NCBI RefSeq assembly: GCF_030684035.1
Contig: NZ_JAUXPI010000002.1
Span: forward strand, 62,001 to 126,000
Direction of reading: 5' to 3'
DNA from: Phaeovulum sp.
Lineage (GTDB): Bacteria > Pseudomonadota > Alphaproteobacteria > Rhodobacterales > Rhodobacteraceae
Length of the DNA: 64,000 nucleotides
Shown: in pieces, positions 8,543 to 17,825 of the stretch
How positions within the stretch are numbered: the stretch's first letter is position 1
Layout of the letters: every line of letters starts with the position of its first letter
Program-made: the position numbers and the translations under genes
The notes under the pieces: model-generated
The model's input: the letters and a program-made list of their open reading frames with translations, nothing else
Told to the model about the DNA's origin: nothing
Database searches by the model: none

Positions 8543-9151
8543 TCAGCTCTCCAGTTCGACGCCGGCGGCGCGCATGGCCTGTCGGGCTGCGGCAAGCGAG
8601 CCGTTCAGATCGATGGCGCGGCAGGCACCAAGCAGCACGGTTGCACCAAAGCCCGCCCGCACCGCGTCAATCGCCGACCAAGCCACGCAGAAATCGGTGG
8701 CGAGCCCGGCAAAGGTGAGGTGCGTGGCACCGCGTTCGCGCAGGTAGCCGGCAAGGCCGGTGGCGGTGGTGCGGTCGTTTTCGAAAAAGGCCGAATAGCT
8801 GTCGATCGCGGCGCGAAAACCCTTGCGCAGGATCAGGTCGGCGCGGTCCGCGTGCAGCCCTGGGTGGAACGCCGCGCCGGGGGTGCCCTGCACGCAATGC
8901 GCGGGCCAGAGCACCTGTGGGCCGTATGGCATTTCGGTGGTCGAGAACGGCGCGGCTCCGGGATGGTTTTGCGCAAAGCTCGTGTGGTTCGCGGGGTGCC
9001 AATCCTGGGTCAGCACGCGGATCGGGAAGGCATCGAGCAGCGCGTTGACGCGCGGCACGATTTCGTCGCCACCGGCTACCGCAAGTGCACCGCCGGGGCA
9101 GAAATCGTTTTGCAGGTCGATCACGATCAGCGCTTGGGTTTCGCCCGGCAT
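8543..9151 (-). CDS. pncA: nicotinamidase
   Basis: A 202-residue isochorismatase-fold amidase converting nicotinamide to nicotinate. The catalytic triad fits D12 (IDLQNDF), K110 (LRKGF) and C155 (ATDFCV); metal ligands fit D50 and H52 in QDWHP plus H85 in WPAHC. The start at 9151 follows GAGGGATCG; an in-frame extension to 9280 would be low-complexity. The product feeds PncB, whose gene follows directly. Confidence 0.95.
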   Translation of the reverse strand: MPGETQALIVIDLQNDFCPGGALAVAGGDEIVPRVNALLDAFPIRVLTQDWHPANHTSFAQNHPGAAPFSTTEMPYGPQVLWPAHCVQGTPGAAFHPGLHADRADLILRKGFRAAIDSYSAFFENDRTTATGLAGYLRERGATHLTFAGLATDFCVAWSAIDAVRAGFGATVLLGACRAIDLNGSLAAARQAMRAAGVELES

Positions 9152-9292
9152 CGATCCCTCTCCCTCTGGCTGGCAATACCCCTCAGCCTTAAGTGCCGCC
9201 CTTTGCCCCGTCAATGGCCGCGCGGGCGGCGTTTTGCACTTGCTGCGCGGCGAAGGCGGGCTAGCATGGCGAAAAACCATTCAAGGTGCGCC

Positions 9293-10270
9293 ATGATCCC
9301 CGGTCTTGCCTCGCGTCGTCGGTTCTCGGACCTTTCCGAACGGGAAATCCTCGCCCTGGCGATTTCCTCCGAAGAGGATGACGCCAGCATCTACCGCACC
9401 TACGCGCAGCGGTTGCGCGCGGACTATCCGGCTTCGGCGCAGGTGTTTGACGGGATGGCTGCGGAAGAGGATGACCACCGCCGCCGCCTGATCGAGGTGC
9501 ATCGTGCGCGCTTCGGCGAGGTAATCCCGCTCATCCGGCGCGAGCATGTGGCCGGGTTCTATGCCCGCCGCCCGGTCTGGCTGATGGAGAACCTGTCACT
9601 GGAGCGGATGCGCGCCGAAGCCGAGGCGATGGAGCACGAGGCTGCGAAGTTCTATACCGCCGCCGCGCAGCACAGCACCGATGCCGCCGCGCGCCGGTTG
9701 CTTGGTGATCTGGCGGCGGCAGAGCAGGGGCATGAAGCGCGGGCGGGCGAATTGGTCGCCACGCATCTTGATGCGGAAGAAAAGGGCAAGGAAGACCGCG
9801 CGGCACACCGCCAGTTCATTCTGACCTGGGTGCAACCGGGGCTTGCGGGGTTGATGGATGGCTCGGTTTCCACCCTCGCGCCGATCTTCGCCACCGCCTT
9901 TGCCACGCAAAACACCTGGACGACGTTTCTGGTGGGGGCGGCGGCATCGGTGGGGGCGGGCATTTCGATGGGCTTCACCGAGGCGGCGCATGATGATGGC
10001 GTGCTTTCCGGCCGCGGCAGCCCGTTCAAGCGCGGGCTGGCAAGCGGGGTGATGACCACGCTTGGCGGCATGGGCCACGCGCTGCCCTACCTGATCCCGG
10101 ATTTCTGGACCGCGACCTCGGTGGCGATGGTGGTGGTGTTCGTCGAGCTTTGGGCGATTGCCTGGATTCAGAACCGCTTCATGGAAACCCCGTTCCTGCG
10201 CGCCGCCTTGCAGGTGGTGCTGGGCGGCGCGCTGGTGTTTGCGGCGGGTGTGCTGATCGGCGGCGGCTGA
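9293..10270 (+). CDS. mbfA: MbfA-type iron exporter: ferritin-like domain fused to VIT1/CCC1 membrane domain
   Basis: A 325-residue fusion. Residues about 10-160 form a rubrerythrin/ferritin-like di-iron domain, with Glu/His ligands in SSEEDDASIYRTYA, AAEEDDHRRRL, EAEAMEHEAAKFY and AAAEQGHEARA. Residues about 170-325 form a VIT1/CCC1-type transporter with several membrane helices (LMDGSVSTLAPIFATAFA, GISMGFTEAAHDDG). In Agrobacterium and Bradyrhizobium MbfA exports iron and protects against peroxide. I chose ATG 9293 (AAGGTG ahead); ATG 9266 after GAAGGCGGG is also possible. No obvious Irr (ICE) box was found upstream. Confidence 0.88.
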   Translation: MIPGLASRRRFSDLSEREILALAISSEEDDASIYRTYAQRLRADYPASAQVFDGMAAEEDDHRRRLIEVHRARFGEVIPLIRREHVAGFYARRPVWLMENLSLERMRAEAEAMEHEAAKFYTAAAQHSTDAAARRLLGDLAAAEQGHEARAGELVATHLDAEEKGKEDRAAHRQFILTWVQPGLAGLMDGSVSTLAPIFATAFATQNTWTTFLVGAAASVGAGISMGFTEAAHDDGVLSGRGSPFKRGLASGVMTTLGGMGHALPYLIPDFWTATSVAMVVVFVELWAIAWIQNRFMETPFLRAALQVVLGGALVFAAGVLIGGG

Positions 10271-10278
10271 GGAGAAAC

Positions 10279-10992
10279 ATGACTGCGATGCCCAAGACCC
10301 CGAAGCCCGCCTACCACGCCCTGCCGCTGCCTGACCGGGTACAATTGCCCGCGCCCGCTTCGCTTGCCGCCGCGCAGGCGTTTCGCGACTATATGCGCAA
10401 GCGCCATTCGGTGCGCGATTATGCCCCCACGCCGGTGGCACGGGAGGTGATCGAGGCCTGCATTGCCGCTGCCGCCAGCGCCCCTTCCGGGGCCAACCGC
10501 CAGCCGTGGCATTTTGTCGCCGTCGCCGACCCGGTGTTGAAGGCCCGCATCCGCGCCGAGGCCGAGGCCGAGGAGCGCGCGTTTTACGAGGGGGCTGCGG
10601 GCGATGAATGGCTGGCGGCGCTGGAACCGATCGGCACCGGGGCGAAAAAGCCGCATCTGGAAGCGGCACCCTGGCTGATCGTGGTCTTCGCGCAGCGCTA
10701 CGGGATCGGGCCCGAGGGGAAGCGGATCAAGCATTATTATGTGCCCGAAAGCGTCGGCATTGCGGTGGGGGTGCTGATTGCCGCCATCCATCACGCCGGG
10801 CTGGTGTGCCTTGAGCATACGCCGAGCCCGATGAAGTTTCTCAACGCCGCCTGCGGGCGGCCGGAAAATGAAAAGCCTGTAATGATCCTGCCGGTGGGCT
10901 ACCCGGCCCCGCATGCCACCGTCCCCGCCGCCTCCAAGATCAAGAAGCCGCCCGAAGAGGTGCTGACCGTCTTGCAGGGTGGCTCTGGCTGA
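10279..10992 (+). CDS. nitroreductase-family protein
   Basis: A 237-residue FMN-dependent nitroreductase-like enzyme. The N-terminal RKRHSVRDYAPTPV and AAASAPSGANRQPWHFV blocks bind FMN phosphate, and GIAVGVLIAAIHHAGLVCLEHTPSPM forms the C-terminal FMN-binding half. The start has GGAG at optimal spacing, 8 bp after mbfA, so the two are probably one operon. The natural substrate (nitro compound, quinone or other) cannot be told; related enzymes include dehalogenase-like flavoproteins. Confidence 0.85.
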   Translation: MTAMPKTPKPAYHALPLPDRVQLPAPASLAAAQAFRDYMRKRHSVRDYAPTPVAREVIEACIAAAASAPSGANRQPWHFVAVADPVLKARIRAEAEAEERAFYEGAAGDEWLAALEPIGTGAKKPHLEAAPWLIVVFAQRYGIGPEGKRIKHYYVPESVGIAVGVLIAAIHHAGLVCLEHTPSPMKFLNAACGRPENEKPVMILPVGYPAPHATVPAASKIKKPPEEVLTVLQGGSG

Positions 10993-11026
10993 TCCGGGCA
11001 TGACTGCGGGGATTCGCGCGCCTCGC

Positions 11027-11072
11027 CTGGCATGCATGCCAGCGCGCGGTGCAAACCGGTGTAACGTTACAC
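11027..11072. promoter_or_regulatory. two perfect palindromes upstream of the GDCCVxC gene
   Basis: CTGGCATGCATGCCAG (11027-11042, 16 bp, perfect) and GTGTAACGTTACAC (11059-11072, 14 bp, perfect) lie 76 and 46 bp before the start at 11118. The second, with a central CG, looks like a dimeric repressor operator. The first is flanked by CGCGCG on both sides and may instead be a hairpin ending the mbfA-nitroreductase transcript, though it lacks a T-run. Confidence 0.5.
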
Positions 11073-11117
11073 GCCCGTGCCAGTCGTGTCGCTATGGCTG
11101 ATCGTGAAGGAGGCAGC

Positions 11118-11354
11118 ATGGCTATCGAGACCCATTCGGAAATTACCTGCCCGGTCTGCGGCCACCGCAAGCTGGAGGAAATGCCGACAGATTCGTGCCA
11201 GTTCCTCTATGAATGCGCGCAGTGCAGCACGGTGTTGCGCCCGAAGCCGGGCGATTGCTGCGTGTTCTGTTCCTATGGCTCGGCACCTTGCCCGTCGATT
11301 CAAGCGCAGCGGGCGTTGCCGGGACCTGAAGCCACCGGTGCCTGCACTTGCTGA
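11118..11354 (+). CDS. GDCCVxC-domain cysteine-rich protein
   Basis: A 78-residue protein matching the 'GDCCVxC domain-containing (seleno)protein' family. It has CPVCGH at residues 11-16, CAQCSTVL in the middle, GDCCVFCSYG near residue 50 and a terminal CTC, together a plausible zinc ribbon plus a redox CxxC-type centre. In selenoprotein members one Cys is selenocysteine; here the codons are TGC/TGT, so it is the Cys form. The start has a strong GAAGGAGG site. The biochemical role is unknown. Confidence 0.8.
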   Translation: MAIETHSEITCPVCGHRKLEEMPTDSCQFLYECAQCSTVLRPKPGDCCVFCSYGSAPCPSIQAQRALPGPEATGACTC

Positions 11355-11370
11355 GCCGCCAAGCGCCGGG

Positions 11371-12126
11371 TTACCCGCCAGCTTCCGCCAGGTCCATGAC
11401 CCGGGCGTGAAAACTGCGGGTGAGGCTGCGGCACTGCTCCAGATAGCCATCCGCCACATGCGCGCGGGGCAGAGCTGCGCGCCAGTCGGCAGCATCGGCC
11501 ATTTCCGGTGGCTGCGAGAAGCCGCCGAATTTTGCGCCATAGGGCAGGCAGAGCACGCGGCGGCCCATCAGCATTGCCCAATAGGTGCCGTGGTAGGAGT
11601 TGCTGACAACGGTTTCGCCGGAAGCGATGAAATCGATCGCCTGCGCGAAGCTGCCCTGATGGTTGGTCGCATGGGGAATGCCGGGCGGCCGCGCGAGACC
11701 GGCCGATTTGGTGGCATGGGCGTAGATCACCACCGCATGGCGCGGCGGCGGCGGTTTGGTGAGCCTTGAGGCCATGCAGCTTGCGCAGGGCACATGAATG
11801 GTGCCGGGAACACCCAGATCGCGGCACCCCATGAGATCGACCGCCCCGGCCAAGATATCATGGCGCGCGGTATCGCGGTTGACGCCCAGCATGCCGACGC
11901 CCCAGACCACCCGGCGGCGCGCGGCGGCGCTGTGATAGAGCACCGCGCGCGCCACCTCGCCATAAACCTGCCCACCGCCCAGCACCGCCACATCGCAGGC
12001 GGGAAATTCTTCGCCAAGGTCCTGCACGCTCACCTGCCCGCCAAAATCGAGCCAGCGTGCGGGCGTGGCAACACGGTCGCCGATGTTGGGCGTGGAGCGG
12101 AGGTGCTGAAATGCGAAATGCGCCAT
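11371..12126 (-). CDS. polysaccharide pyruvyl transferase family protein
   Basis: A 251-residue protein of the CsaB/WcaK-like family that adds ketal pyruvate to surface sugars. The NIGDR motif near residue 15, AVLGGGQVYG near residue 50 and a C-terminal ETVVSNSYHGTYWAMLMGRRV block are characteristic. An in-frame ATG at 12186 would add 20 residues and overlap the divergent AEC gene start (shared CATG); the internal start at 12126 is preferred but its ribosome site is weak. The protein is shorter than most family members (about 300 or more residues). It faces convergently towards the GDCCVxC gene. Confidence 0.75.
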   Translation of the reverse strand: MAHFAFQHLRSTPNIGDRVATPARWLDFGGQVSVQDLGEEFPACDVAVLGGGQVYGEVARAVLYHSAAARRRVVWGVGMLGVNRDTARHDILAGAVDLMGCRDLGVPGTIHVPCASCMASRLTKPPPPRHAVVIYAHATKSAGLARPPGIPHATNHQGSFAQAIDFIASGETVVSNSYHGTYWAMLMGRRVLCLPYGAKFGGFSQPPEMADAADWRAALPRAHVADGYLEQCRSLTRSFHARVMDLAEAGG

Positions 12127-12184
12127 GCGCCCAAGGTGCCCGGCCCATCTTGCATTCGCAAGCGCGCCGTGAAAGCCTGCGGCC

Positions 12185-13111
12185 ATGCTGGCGATATTCC
12201 TGAAAACGCTTCCGTTCTTTGCATTGATCGGGCTTGGCTGGGCGGCCGGGCGGTTGCGGTTTTTCCCGCCCGAGGCGACCGCATGGCTGACGAAATTCGT
12301 GTTCTATTTCGCGCTGTCGGCGATGCTCTTTCGCTTTTCCGCAACACTCAGTCTTGGCGAATTGTTCAACGGCCGATTCGTGCTCGCCTATCTCAGCGGC
12401 ACGGCGCTGGTTTGGGCCGTAGGCATGGCAGTGGCGCGCGCCCGCCGCCTGCCGCTGGCCGCGGCGGCGATGGAGGCGCATACCGGAATGACAGGCAACA
12501 CCGGCTTTCTGGGGGTGCCGATGCTGGTTGTGCTTCTGGGCCCGGCAGCGGTCGGCCCGGTCCTGATGGTGCTGGCGATCGATCTGATCGTGTTCTCATC
12601 GCTGATCACGCTTCTGGTTACCGGGGCCAGGCATGGTCGGGTTTCGGCTGCGATGTTTGTGGCGCTGGCACTCGGCCTGCTGAAAAACCCGATGATCATG
12701 TCGATGGTGGCGGGTCTGGCATGGGCCGGTTTCAGCCTGCCGATGCCGGGGCCGCTGATGGAATTCGTCACCATTCTCGGTGCTGCCGCCACGCCGGGGG
12801 CGCTCTTTGCCATCGGTGCCTCGCTTGCCCCGCGGTCGGCAGAGCGTATCCGCCCGGCGATCTGGCTTTCCTTCGCCAAGCTCGTGTTGCACCCGCTGGC
12901 GGTTGCGGTGGCGGCGCTTCTTTTTGCCGTGGAACCCTACGCGGCCGGGGTGATGATTGCAGCGGCGGCTTTGCCGGTGGCGGGGAATGTCTATATTCTT
13001 GCCAGCCACTATGGGGTTGCACCACAGCGGGTTTCGGCCGCAATCCTGATCTCGACCGCGTTTTCCATCCTTACCGTGCCCGCCGTCATTGCCTGGGTCA
13101 CGGCCAGCTAG
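12185..13111 (+). CDS. AEC-family transporter (auxin efflux carrier-like permease)
   Basis: A 308-residue membrane protein with about ten helices in two halves, matching the AEC/bile-arsenite-riboflavin superfamily. FALIGLGWAAGRLRFFPPEATAWLTKFVFYFALSAML at the N terminus and GVMIAAAALPVAGNVYILASHYGV near residue 260 are typical. Such proteins export small organic anions; substrate unknown. The S-formylglutathione hydrolase gene follows after 10 bp. Confidence 0.87.
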   Translation: MLAIFLKTLPFFALIGLGWAAGRLRFFPPEATAWLTKFVFYFALSAMLFRFSATLSLGELFNGRFVLAYLSGTALVWAVGMAVARARRLPLAAAAMEAHTGMTGNTGFLGVPMLVVLLGPAAVGPVLMVLAIDLIVFSSLITLLVTGARHGRVSAAMFVALALGLLKNPMIMSMVAGLAWAGFSLPMPGPLMEFVTILGAAATPGALFAIGASLAPRSAERIRPAIWLSFAKLVLHPLAVAVAALLFAVEPYAAGVMIAAAALPVAGNVYILASHYGVAPQRVSAAILISTAFSILTVPAVIAWVTAS

Positions 13112-13121
13112 GGGGTAACCA

Positions 13122-13949
13122 ATGCGCATGATTTCCGAAAACCGGGCTTTTGGCGGCGTGCAGGGCGTTTATGCCCATGCTTCGCAAGCGACCGGCTGCG
13201 ACATGACCTTTGGCCTCTACCTGCCGCCTGCCGCCGAGGCCGGGCCGGTGCCGCTGCTGTGGTTTCTGGCAGGGCTGAGCTGCACCCACGAAAACGCGAT
13301 GGTCAAGGCTGGGGCGCAGGCCTTTGCTGCCAGGGCAGGGCTGGCGCTGTGCTTCCCCGATACCTCGCCGCGCGGGCCGGGCGTGGCCGATGACGCGGCT
13401 TATGACCTTGGTCAAGGTGCCGGGTTCTACCTGAACGCAACCGAGGCACCCTGGGCCGCGCACTACCGCATGTGGGACTATCTGGCCGAAGAATTGCCGC
13501 GCATCGTCACCGCCAATTTCACGGTGGATGAAGCGCGCCAGAGTGTGTGCGGCCATTCGATGGGCGGCCATGGTGCGCTGACGCTGGCGATGCGCCTGCC
13601 CGGCCGCTACCGCTCGGTCTCTGCCTTCGCGCCGATAGCGCAGCCCTCGCGGTCGGATTGGGGGCGCAAGCAGTTTGCGGCCTATCTCGGGCCTGATGAA
13701 AGCCGCTGGCTGGCGCATGACGCAAGCTATCTGATGCAGACCGAAGGCTTTGCGGGCGAAGTGCTGATCGATCAGGGCACCGCCGACCCCTACCTCGATC
13801 TCTTGCGACCCGAGGCGCTGGCTGGCGCAATGGCCGCCCGCCGCCAGCCGGGAAGCTTCCGGCTGCAAGCGGGCTACGATCACAGCTATTTCTTTGTCGC
13901 CTCGTTCATCGCCGAGCACATTGCCTTTCACGCCAAGGCGCTGGCGTAA
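13122..13949 (+). CDS. fghA: S-formylglutathione hydrolase
   Basis: A 275-residue alpha/beta hydrolase (esterase D family) that releases formate and glutathione in glutathione-dependent formaldehyde detoxification. The nucleophile Ser is in [10 protein letters not shown] (near residue 145), and the acid and base fit the D of [12 protein letters not shown] and the H of GYDHSYFF. The [12 protein letters not shown] and TSPRGPGV blocks are diagnostic. A second in-frame ATG lies two codons in. The next gene begins at its last base. Confidence 0.93.
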   Translation: MRMISENRAFGGVQGVYAHASQATGCDMTFGLYLPPAAEAGPVPLLWFLAGLSCTHENAMVKAGAQAFAARAGLALCFPDTSPRGPGVADDAAYDLGQGAGFYLNATEAPWAAHYRMWDYLAEELPRIVTANFTVDEARQSVCGHSMGGHGALTLAMRLPGRYRSVSAFAPIAQPSRSDWGRKQFAAYLGPDESRWLAHDASYLMQTEGFAGEVLIDQGTADPYLDLLRPEALAGAMAARRQPGSFRLQAGYDHSYFFVASFIAEHIAFHAKALA

Positions 13950-14410
13950 TGGCGCTTTACATCGATGCCGATGCCTGCCCGGTCAAGGCCGAGGCCGAAG
14001 CGGTTGCCACCCGGCTGCGCGCGCACCTGTTCATGGTCTCGAACGGCGGTCTGCGCCCCTCGGCCAATCCGCTGGTGGAAATGGTCTATGTTGCCTCCGG
14101 CGCGGATGAAGCCGACAAGTGGATAGCCGAACGCGCCGGGCGTGGCGATGTGGTGGTGACAGCCGACATTCCGCTTGCCGCGAAATGCGTGGCGGCGGGG
14201 GCGCGGGTGCTGACCCATGCGGGCGAACCGCTGACCCAGGCCAACATCGGCCAGATCCTTGCCACCCGCGATCTGATGGCAGATCTGCGCGCCGCCGACC
14301 CGTTCCGCCAAGGTTCCGGCAAGGGCTTTACAAAGGCCGACCGCTCGCGTTTTCTCGATGCGCTCGACAGGCTGCTGCGGGCCGCCGAAAGGGACGCGCG
14401 CGATGATTGA
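13949..14410 (+). CDS. YaiI/YqxD (DUF188) family protein
   Basis: A 153-residue PIN-like-fold protein of the YaiI/YqxD/DUF188 family. It begins [20 protein letters not shown], has [25 protein letters not shown] in the middle and ends with a basic [19 protein letters not shown] region. The acidic residues near the N terminus and TADIPLA fit a nuclease-like active site, but no firm function is known for the family. It overlaps both neighbours by one to eight bases, indicating one operon from fghA to the OCD gene. Confidence 0.85.
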   Translation: MALYIDADACPVKAEAEAVATRLRAHLFMVSNGGLRPSANPLVEMVYVASGADEADKWIAERAGRGDVVVTADIPLAAKCVAAGARVLTHAGEPLTQANIGQILATRDLMADLRAADPFRQGSGKGFTKADRSRFLDALDRLLRAAERDARDD

Positions 14411-15020
14411 GGCGGTGGTTTTCGACATTGGCAATGTGCTGATCGAGTGGCAGCCCGAGCGGTTCTACGATGCCGCCATTGGCCCCGAGGCGCGGGCGGC
14501 GATGTTTGCCGAGGTCGATCTGCACGGCATGAACGACGCCATTGACCGGGGCGGCGATTTTCAGGGCACGATCCATGCGACCGCCGAGCGCTACCCCCGT
14601 TGGCGCGCGGAAATCCGGCTTTGGCATGCAAACTGGATCGACATGGCAAGCCCGGTGATCCCGCGCTCGGTGCGGCTCATGCGGGCGCTGCGGGCGCGTG
14701 GTGTGCCGGTATTCGCGCTGACCAATTTCGGCATCGGCTCGTTTGCCTATGCCCGCACCCGGTATGATTTTCTTGACGAATTCGACCGGACCTGGGTTTC
14801 CGGCCATATGGGCGTGATCAAGCCCGACCCGCAGATCTATGCCCTGGTCGAGGCCGATTGTGGCCTCGGCCCCGGCGCACTCCTGTTCACCGACGATCGC
14901 GCCGACAACATCGCCGCCGCCGCCGCGCGCGGCTGGCAGGTGCACCAGTTCCTCGGTCCCGAGGGCTGGGCGGCGCGGCTGGTCGCCGAAGGCTTGCTGA
15001 ACGAAAGGGAAGCACAATGA
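14403..15020 (+). CDS. HAD-superfamily hydrolase
   Basis: A 205-residue haloacid dehalogenase-like hydrolase (subfamily IA). Motif I FDIGNVLI (nucleophile Asp near residue 7), motif II ALTNFG, motif III Lys in [10 protein letters not shown] and motif [11 protein letters not shown] are all present. This is the YihX-like layout acting on sugar phosphates or related compounds. The ATG at 14403 overlaps the YaiI-like gene by 8 bp, and its TGA overlaps the next ATG by 4 bp. Confidence 0.87.
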   Translation: MIEAVVFDIGNVLIEWQPERFYDAAIGPEARAAMFAEVDLHGMNDAIDRGGDFQGTIHATAERYPRWRAEIRLWHANWIDMASPVIPRSVRLMRALRARGVPVFALTNFGIGSFAYARTRYDFLDEFDRTWVSGHMGVIKPDPQIYALVEADCGLGPGALLFTDDRADNIAAAAARGWQVHQFLGPEGWAARLVAEGLLNEREAQ

Positions 15021-15931
15021 GCGTGGAAATCATCGGCCCCGAGGCCGAGGCGCATCTTGACTGGCTCGCGCTCACCGATGCCATCGCCGCCGGCCATGCG
15101 CTGCCGCGCGCCGAGGTGGCCGATACCTTTCTGTATCGCGGCAAGGACACGCTGCTGACCCGCTCGGCCTGGATCAGCGGGCTTGGGTTGGCGGTCAAGG
15201 CGGCGAGCATTTTCCCTGGCAACCCCGCGGCCGGCGTGCCGATGGTGAACGGTGCCGTCACGCTTTACGACGACGCGACCGGCCGACTTGAAGCCATCGT
15301 CGATTTCCACCTCGTCACCAAATGGAAAACCGCCGGTGACAGCCTTTTGGCCGCACGCCGCCTTGCCCGGCCGCAGGCGCGGCGCATTCTGATCGTCGGC
15401 GCGGGGCAGGTGGCACGCTCGATGATCGCGGCCTATTCGGCGGCTTTTCCAGCAGCTCGCTTCACCCTCTGGAACCGCTCGCCCGAGGCCGCCCGCGCGC
15501 TTGCCGCCGCCACCGGCGCGACGACGACAGAGGATCTGGAGGCCGCCACGCGCAACGCCGAGATCATCGCCACCACCACCATGTCCTCGGTGCCGCTGAT
15601 CAGGGGCGAATGGCTCAGCCCCGGCACCCACCTTGATCTGATCGGTGCCTACCGCCCCGACATGCGCGAGGTAGATGACACGGCGCTGACCCGCGCCAGC
15701 CTGTTTGTCGATGCCCGCGCCACCACCATCGCCCATATCGGCGAGTTGAAAGACCCGATCGCGCGCGGCGTCATCACCCCGGCAAGCATCCGCGCCGATT
15801 TCTACGACCTCGCTTCAGGTGGTTTTGCCCGCTCCAACGCCGACGAGATCACCCTGTGCAAGAACGGCGGCGGCGCGCATCTTGATCTCATCTGCGCGCA
15901 ATACATCCTTGCGGCGTGGCGGCAGCGCTAG
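15017..15931 (+). CDS. ornithine cyclodeaminase/mu-crystallin family protein
   Basis: A 304-residue NAD(P)-dependent enzyme of the OCD/mu-crystallin family. Residues about 45-105 carry the substrate region (GLGLAVKAASIFPGNPAAGVPMVNGAVTLYD), followed by a Rossmann motif RILIVGAGQVARSM near residue 115. Members act as ornithine cyclodeaminase, ketimine reductase or alanine dehydrogenase. The clearly different OCD at 61.5 kb sits with arginase, so this one probably has another imine or amino-acid substrate. ATGA overlap with the HAD gene. Confidence 0.85.
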   Translation: MSVEIIGPEAEAHLDWLALTDAIAAGHALPRAEVADTFLYRGKDTLLTRSAWISGLGLAVKAASIFPGNPAAGVPMVNGAVTLYDDATGRLEAIVDFHLVTKWKTAGDSLLAARRLARPQARRILIVGAGQVARSMIAAYSAAFPAARFTLWNRSPEAARALAAATGATTTEDLEAATRNAEIIATTTMSSVPLIRGEWLSPGTHLDLIGAYRPDMREVDDTALTRASLFVDARATTIAHIGELKDPIARGVITPASIRADFYDLASGGFARSNADEITLCKNGGGAHLDLICAQYILAAWRQR

Positions 15932-15985
15932 GATTTCTTCTTTGCGAAAATACCCTGCGGGGTCCGGGGGTGCAAAACCCCCGGC
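15932..15985. repeat. dispersed intergenic repeat, copy b
   Basis: Immediately after the OCD stop codon: TTTCTTCTTTGCGAAAATACCC, then TGCGGGGT and a CCGGGGGTGCAAAACCCCCGG hairpin. It is the reverse orientation of copy a (4713-4760). Confidence 0.65.
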
Positions 15986-15994
15986 CTTGCCGGA

Positions 15995-17737
15995 TCAGCT
16001 GCGGATGCCCGAGAACCGCTTCTGCCAGTCTTCGCGCTCCTCATCGGTGATCTTGCGAAACAGCACCTCGGGGGTGGTGAAGGCGTGGCCCGGGGCGAGT
16101 GCCGCGAGTGCTGCGGGAACATCCTCCGGCCAATCGCGGTTGGTGGTCTGCATGCCCGCCAGCATCGAGGCGGCGGCATCGGGAATGAAGGGCTCTGAAA
16201 GCACCGCATAAAGCCGCACGAGGTTGAGAGACAGGCGGGTTTGCGCGGCGGCGCGGGTGGGGTCGGTCTTGAACACGGTCCAGGGCGCGGCGGATTGCAG
16301 GTATTCGTTGCCCAAGACCCAGAGCGCGCGCAGATCCTGCGCGGCGCGGCGTATCGACATCGCGTCCATCATATTCTCATAGGAGGCCACACCTTCGGCC
16401 ACGGCGGCGATCAGCGCCAGTTCCTGCGGGCCATATTCGCCGCCCGCGGGCACCGCCTCGCCGAACTTGCCGCGGCAGAACTTGGTGATGCGCGAGACGA
16501 AGTTGCCAAGCACATCGGCAAGGTCCTTGTTGACGCTTTGCTGGAAATTCTCCCAGGTGAACTCGCTGTCGGCGCTTTCCGGCGCGTGCGACAAGAGCCA
16601 CCAGCGCCAGTAATCGGCGGGCAGGATCGAGAGCGCCTGATCCATGAACACGCCGCGGCCCTGGCTGGTGGAGAACTGGCCGCCGTCATAGTTGAGGTAG
16701 TTGAACGACTTGATGTAATCCACGAGCTTCCACTCGGCACCCCCGGCGCGGTTGGCTCCGATGATGGTGGCGGGAAAGGAAAGCGTGTGGAAGGGCACGT
16801 TATCCTTGCCCATGAATTCGGTATAGGTCACATCGCCTGCGCCCTTGTCGACGCGCCACCAGCGCTGCCAGGCGGCATCGTCTTGCCCCGTTGCGTCGGC
16901 CCATTCGGCGGTGGCGGAAATGTATTCGATCGGCGCATCGAACCAGACGTAGAAGACCTTGCCTTCCATGCCCTGCCACGGCGCACCATCAAACTGCGCG
17001 GGCACGCCCCAGGCCAGATCGCGGGTGATGCCCCGGTCCTGCAACCCATCGCCGTCATTGAGCCATTTGCGGGCGATCGAGGTGGTCAGCACCGGCCAAT
17101 CGGTCTTGCTGTCGATCCAGGCGGCAATCTCGGGCTTCAGGCTGCGCTGGCGCAGATAGAGGTGCCGGGTTTCGCGCACCTCAAGCCGGGTCGAGCCGGA
17201 AATGGCCGAGCGCGGGTTGATCAGGTCAGTCGGGTCAAGCTGCTTGGTGCAGTTTTCGCACTGGTCGCCCCGTGCCCGTTCATAGCCGCAATTGGGGCAG
17301 GTGCCCTCGATGTAGCGGTCAGGCAGAAAGCGGTTGTCATCGACAGAAAACACCTGGCTTTCCGCCACTTCGGAAATCAGCTCCTGTTCGCCCAGAGTGC
17401 GGGCGAAATACTGGGTGAGCGCGTGGTTGCGCGCACTGGACGAGCGCCCGAAATGATCGAAGGAAAGCCGGAAGCCGCGCGCGAGTTCGGCCTGCACCGC
17501 ATGCATTTCGGCGCAGTATTCGGCCACCGGCTTGCCCGCCTTGGCAGCGGCAAGTTCCGCCGGGGTGCCATGTTCATCGGTGGCGCAGATGAACATCACT
17601 TCGTGCCCGCGCGCGCGCAGGTAGCGGGCGTAAAGATCGGCCGGCAACTGGCTGCCAACGAGGTTGCCGAGGTGCTTGATGCCGTTGATATAGGGGATAG
17701 CCGAGGTGATGAGATGTCGTTTGCGTTCCGGGACCAT
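15995..17737 (-). CDS. metG: methionyl-tRNA synthetase
   Basis: A 580-residue class I aminoacyl-tRNA synthetase charging initiator and elongator tRNA-Met. The HIGH-type motif is HLGN near residue 22 ([15 protein letters not shown]), a zinc knuckle CPNC...CENC lies near residues 143-160, and the KMSKS-position loop reads [10 protein letters not shown], the altered form I associate with alphaproteobacterial enzymes. No C-terminal EMAP/Trbp111-like domain is present. Faces the OCD gene convergently across repeat copy b. Confidence 0.95.
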   Translation of the reverse strand: MVPERKRHLITSAIPYINGIKHLGNLVGSQLPADLYARYLRARGHEVMFICATDEHGTPAELAAAKAGKPVAEYCAEMHAVQAELARGFRLSFDHFGRSSSARNHALTQYFARTLGEQELISEVAESQVFSVDDNRFLPDRYIEGTCPNCGYERARGDQCENCTKQLDPTDLINPRSAISGSTRLEVRETRHLYLRQRSLKPEIAAWIDSKTDWPVLTTSIARKWLNDGDGLQDRGITRDLAWGVPAQFDGAPWQGMEGKVFYVWFDAPIEYISATAEWADATGQDDAAWQRWWRVDKGAGDVTYTEFMGKDNVPFHTLSFPATIIGANRAGGAEWKLVDYIKSFNYLNYDGGQFSTSQGRGVFMDQALSILPADYWRWWLLSHAPESADSEFTWENFQQSVNKDLADVLGNFVSRITKFCRGKFGEAVPAGGEYGPQELALIAAVAEGVASYENMMDAMSIRRAAQDLRALWVLGNEYLQSAAPWTVFKTDPTRAAAQTRLSLNLVRLYAVLSEPFIPDAAASMLAGMQTTNRDWPEDVPAALAALAPGHAFTTPEVLFRKITDEEREDWQKRFSGIRS

Positions 17738-17825
17738 CGCGCGCCTTACCTTGTCGTTTCAGCGCGGTTTACAGCCCTTGTGCGGGCAAGGCCAGAGGGG
17801 GTTTGCCCCGCTGGCCAAGCTGGCA

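Noticed and set aside
8542-9265. In-frame extension of mbfA into pncA
   Set aside because: The frame stays open antisense to pncA, but the extension lacks similarity and better starts exist at 9266 and 9293.
11118-11354. Selenocysteine in the GDCCVxC protein
   Set aside because: All relevant positions are TGC/TGT codons and there is no in-frame TGA before the natural stop.
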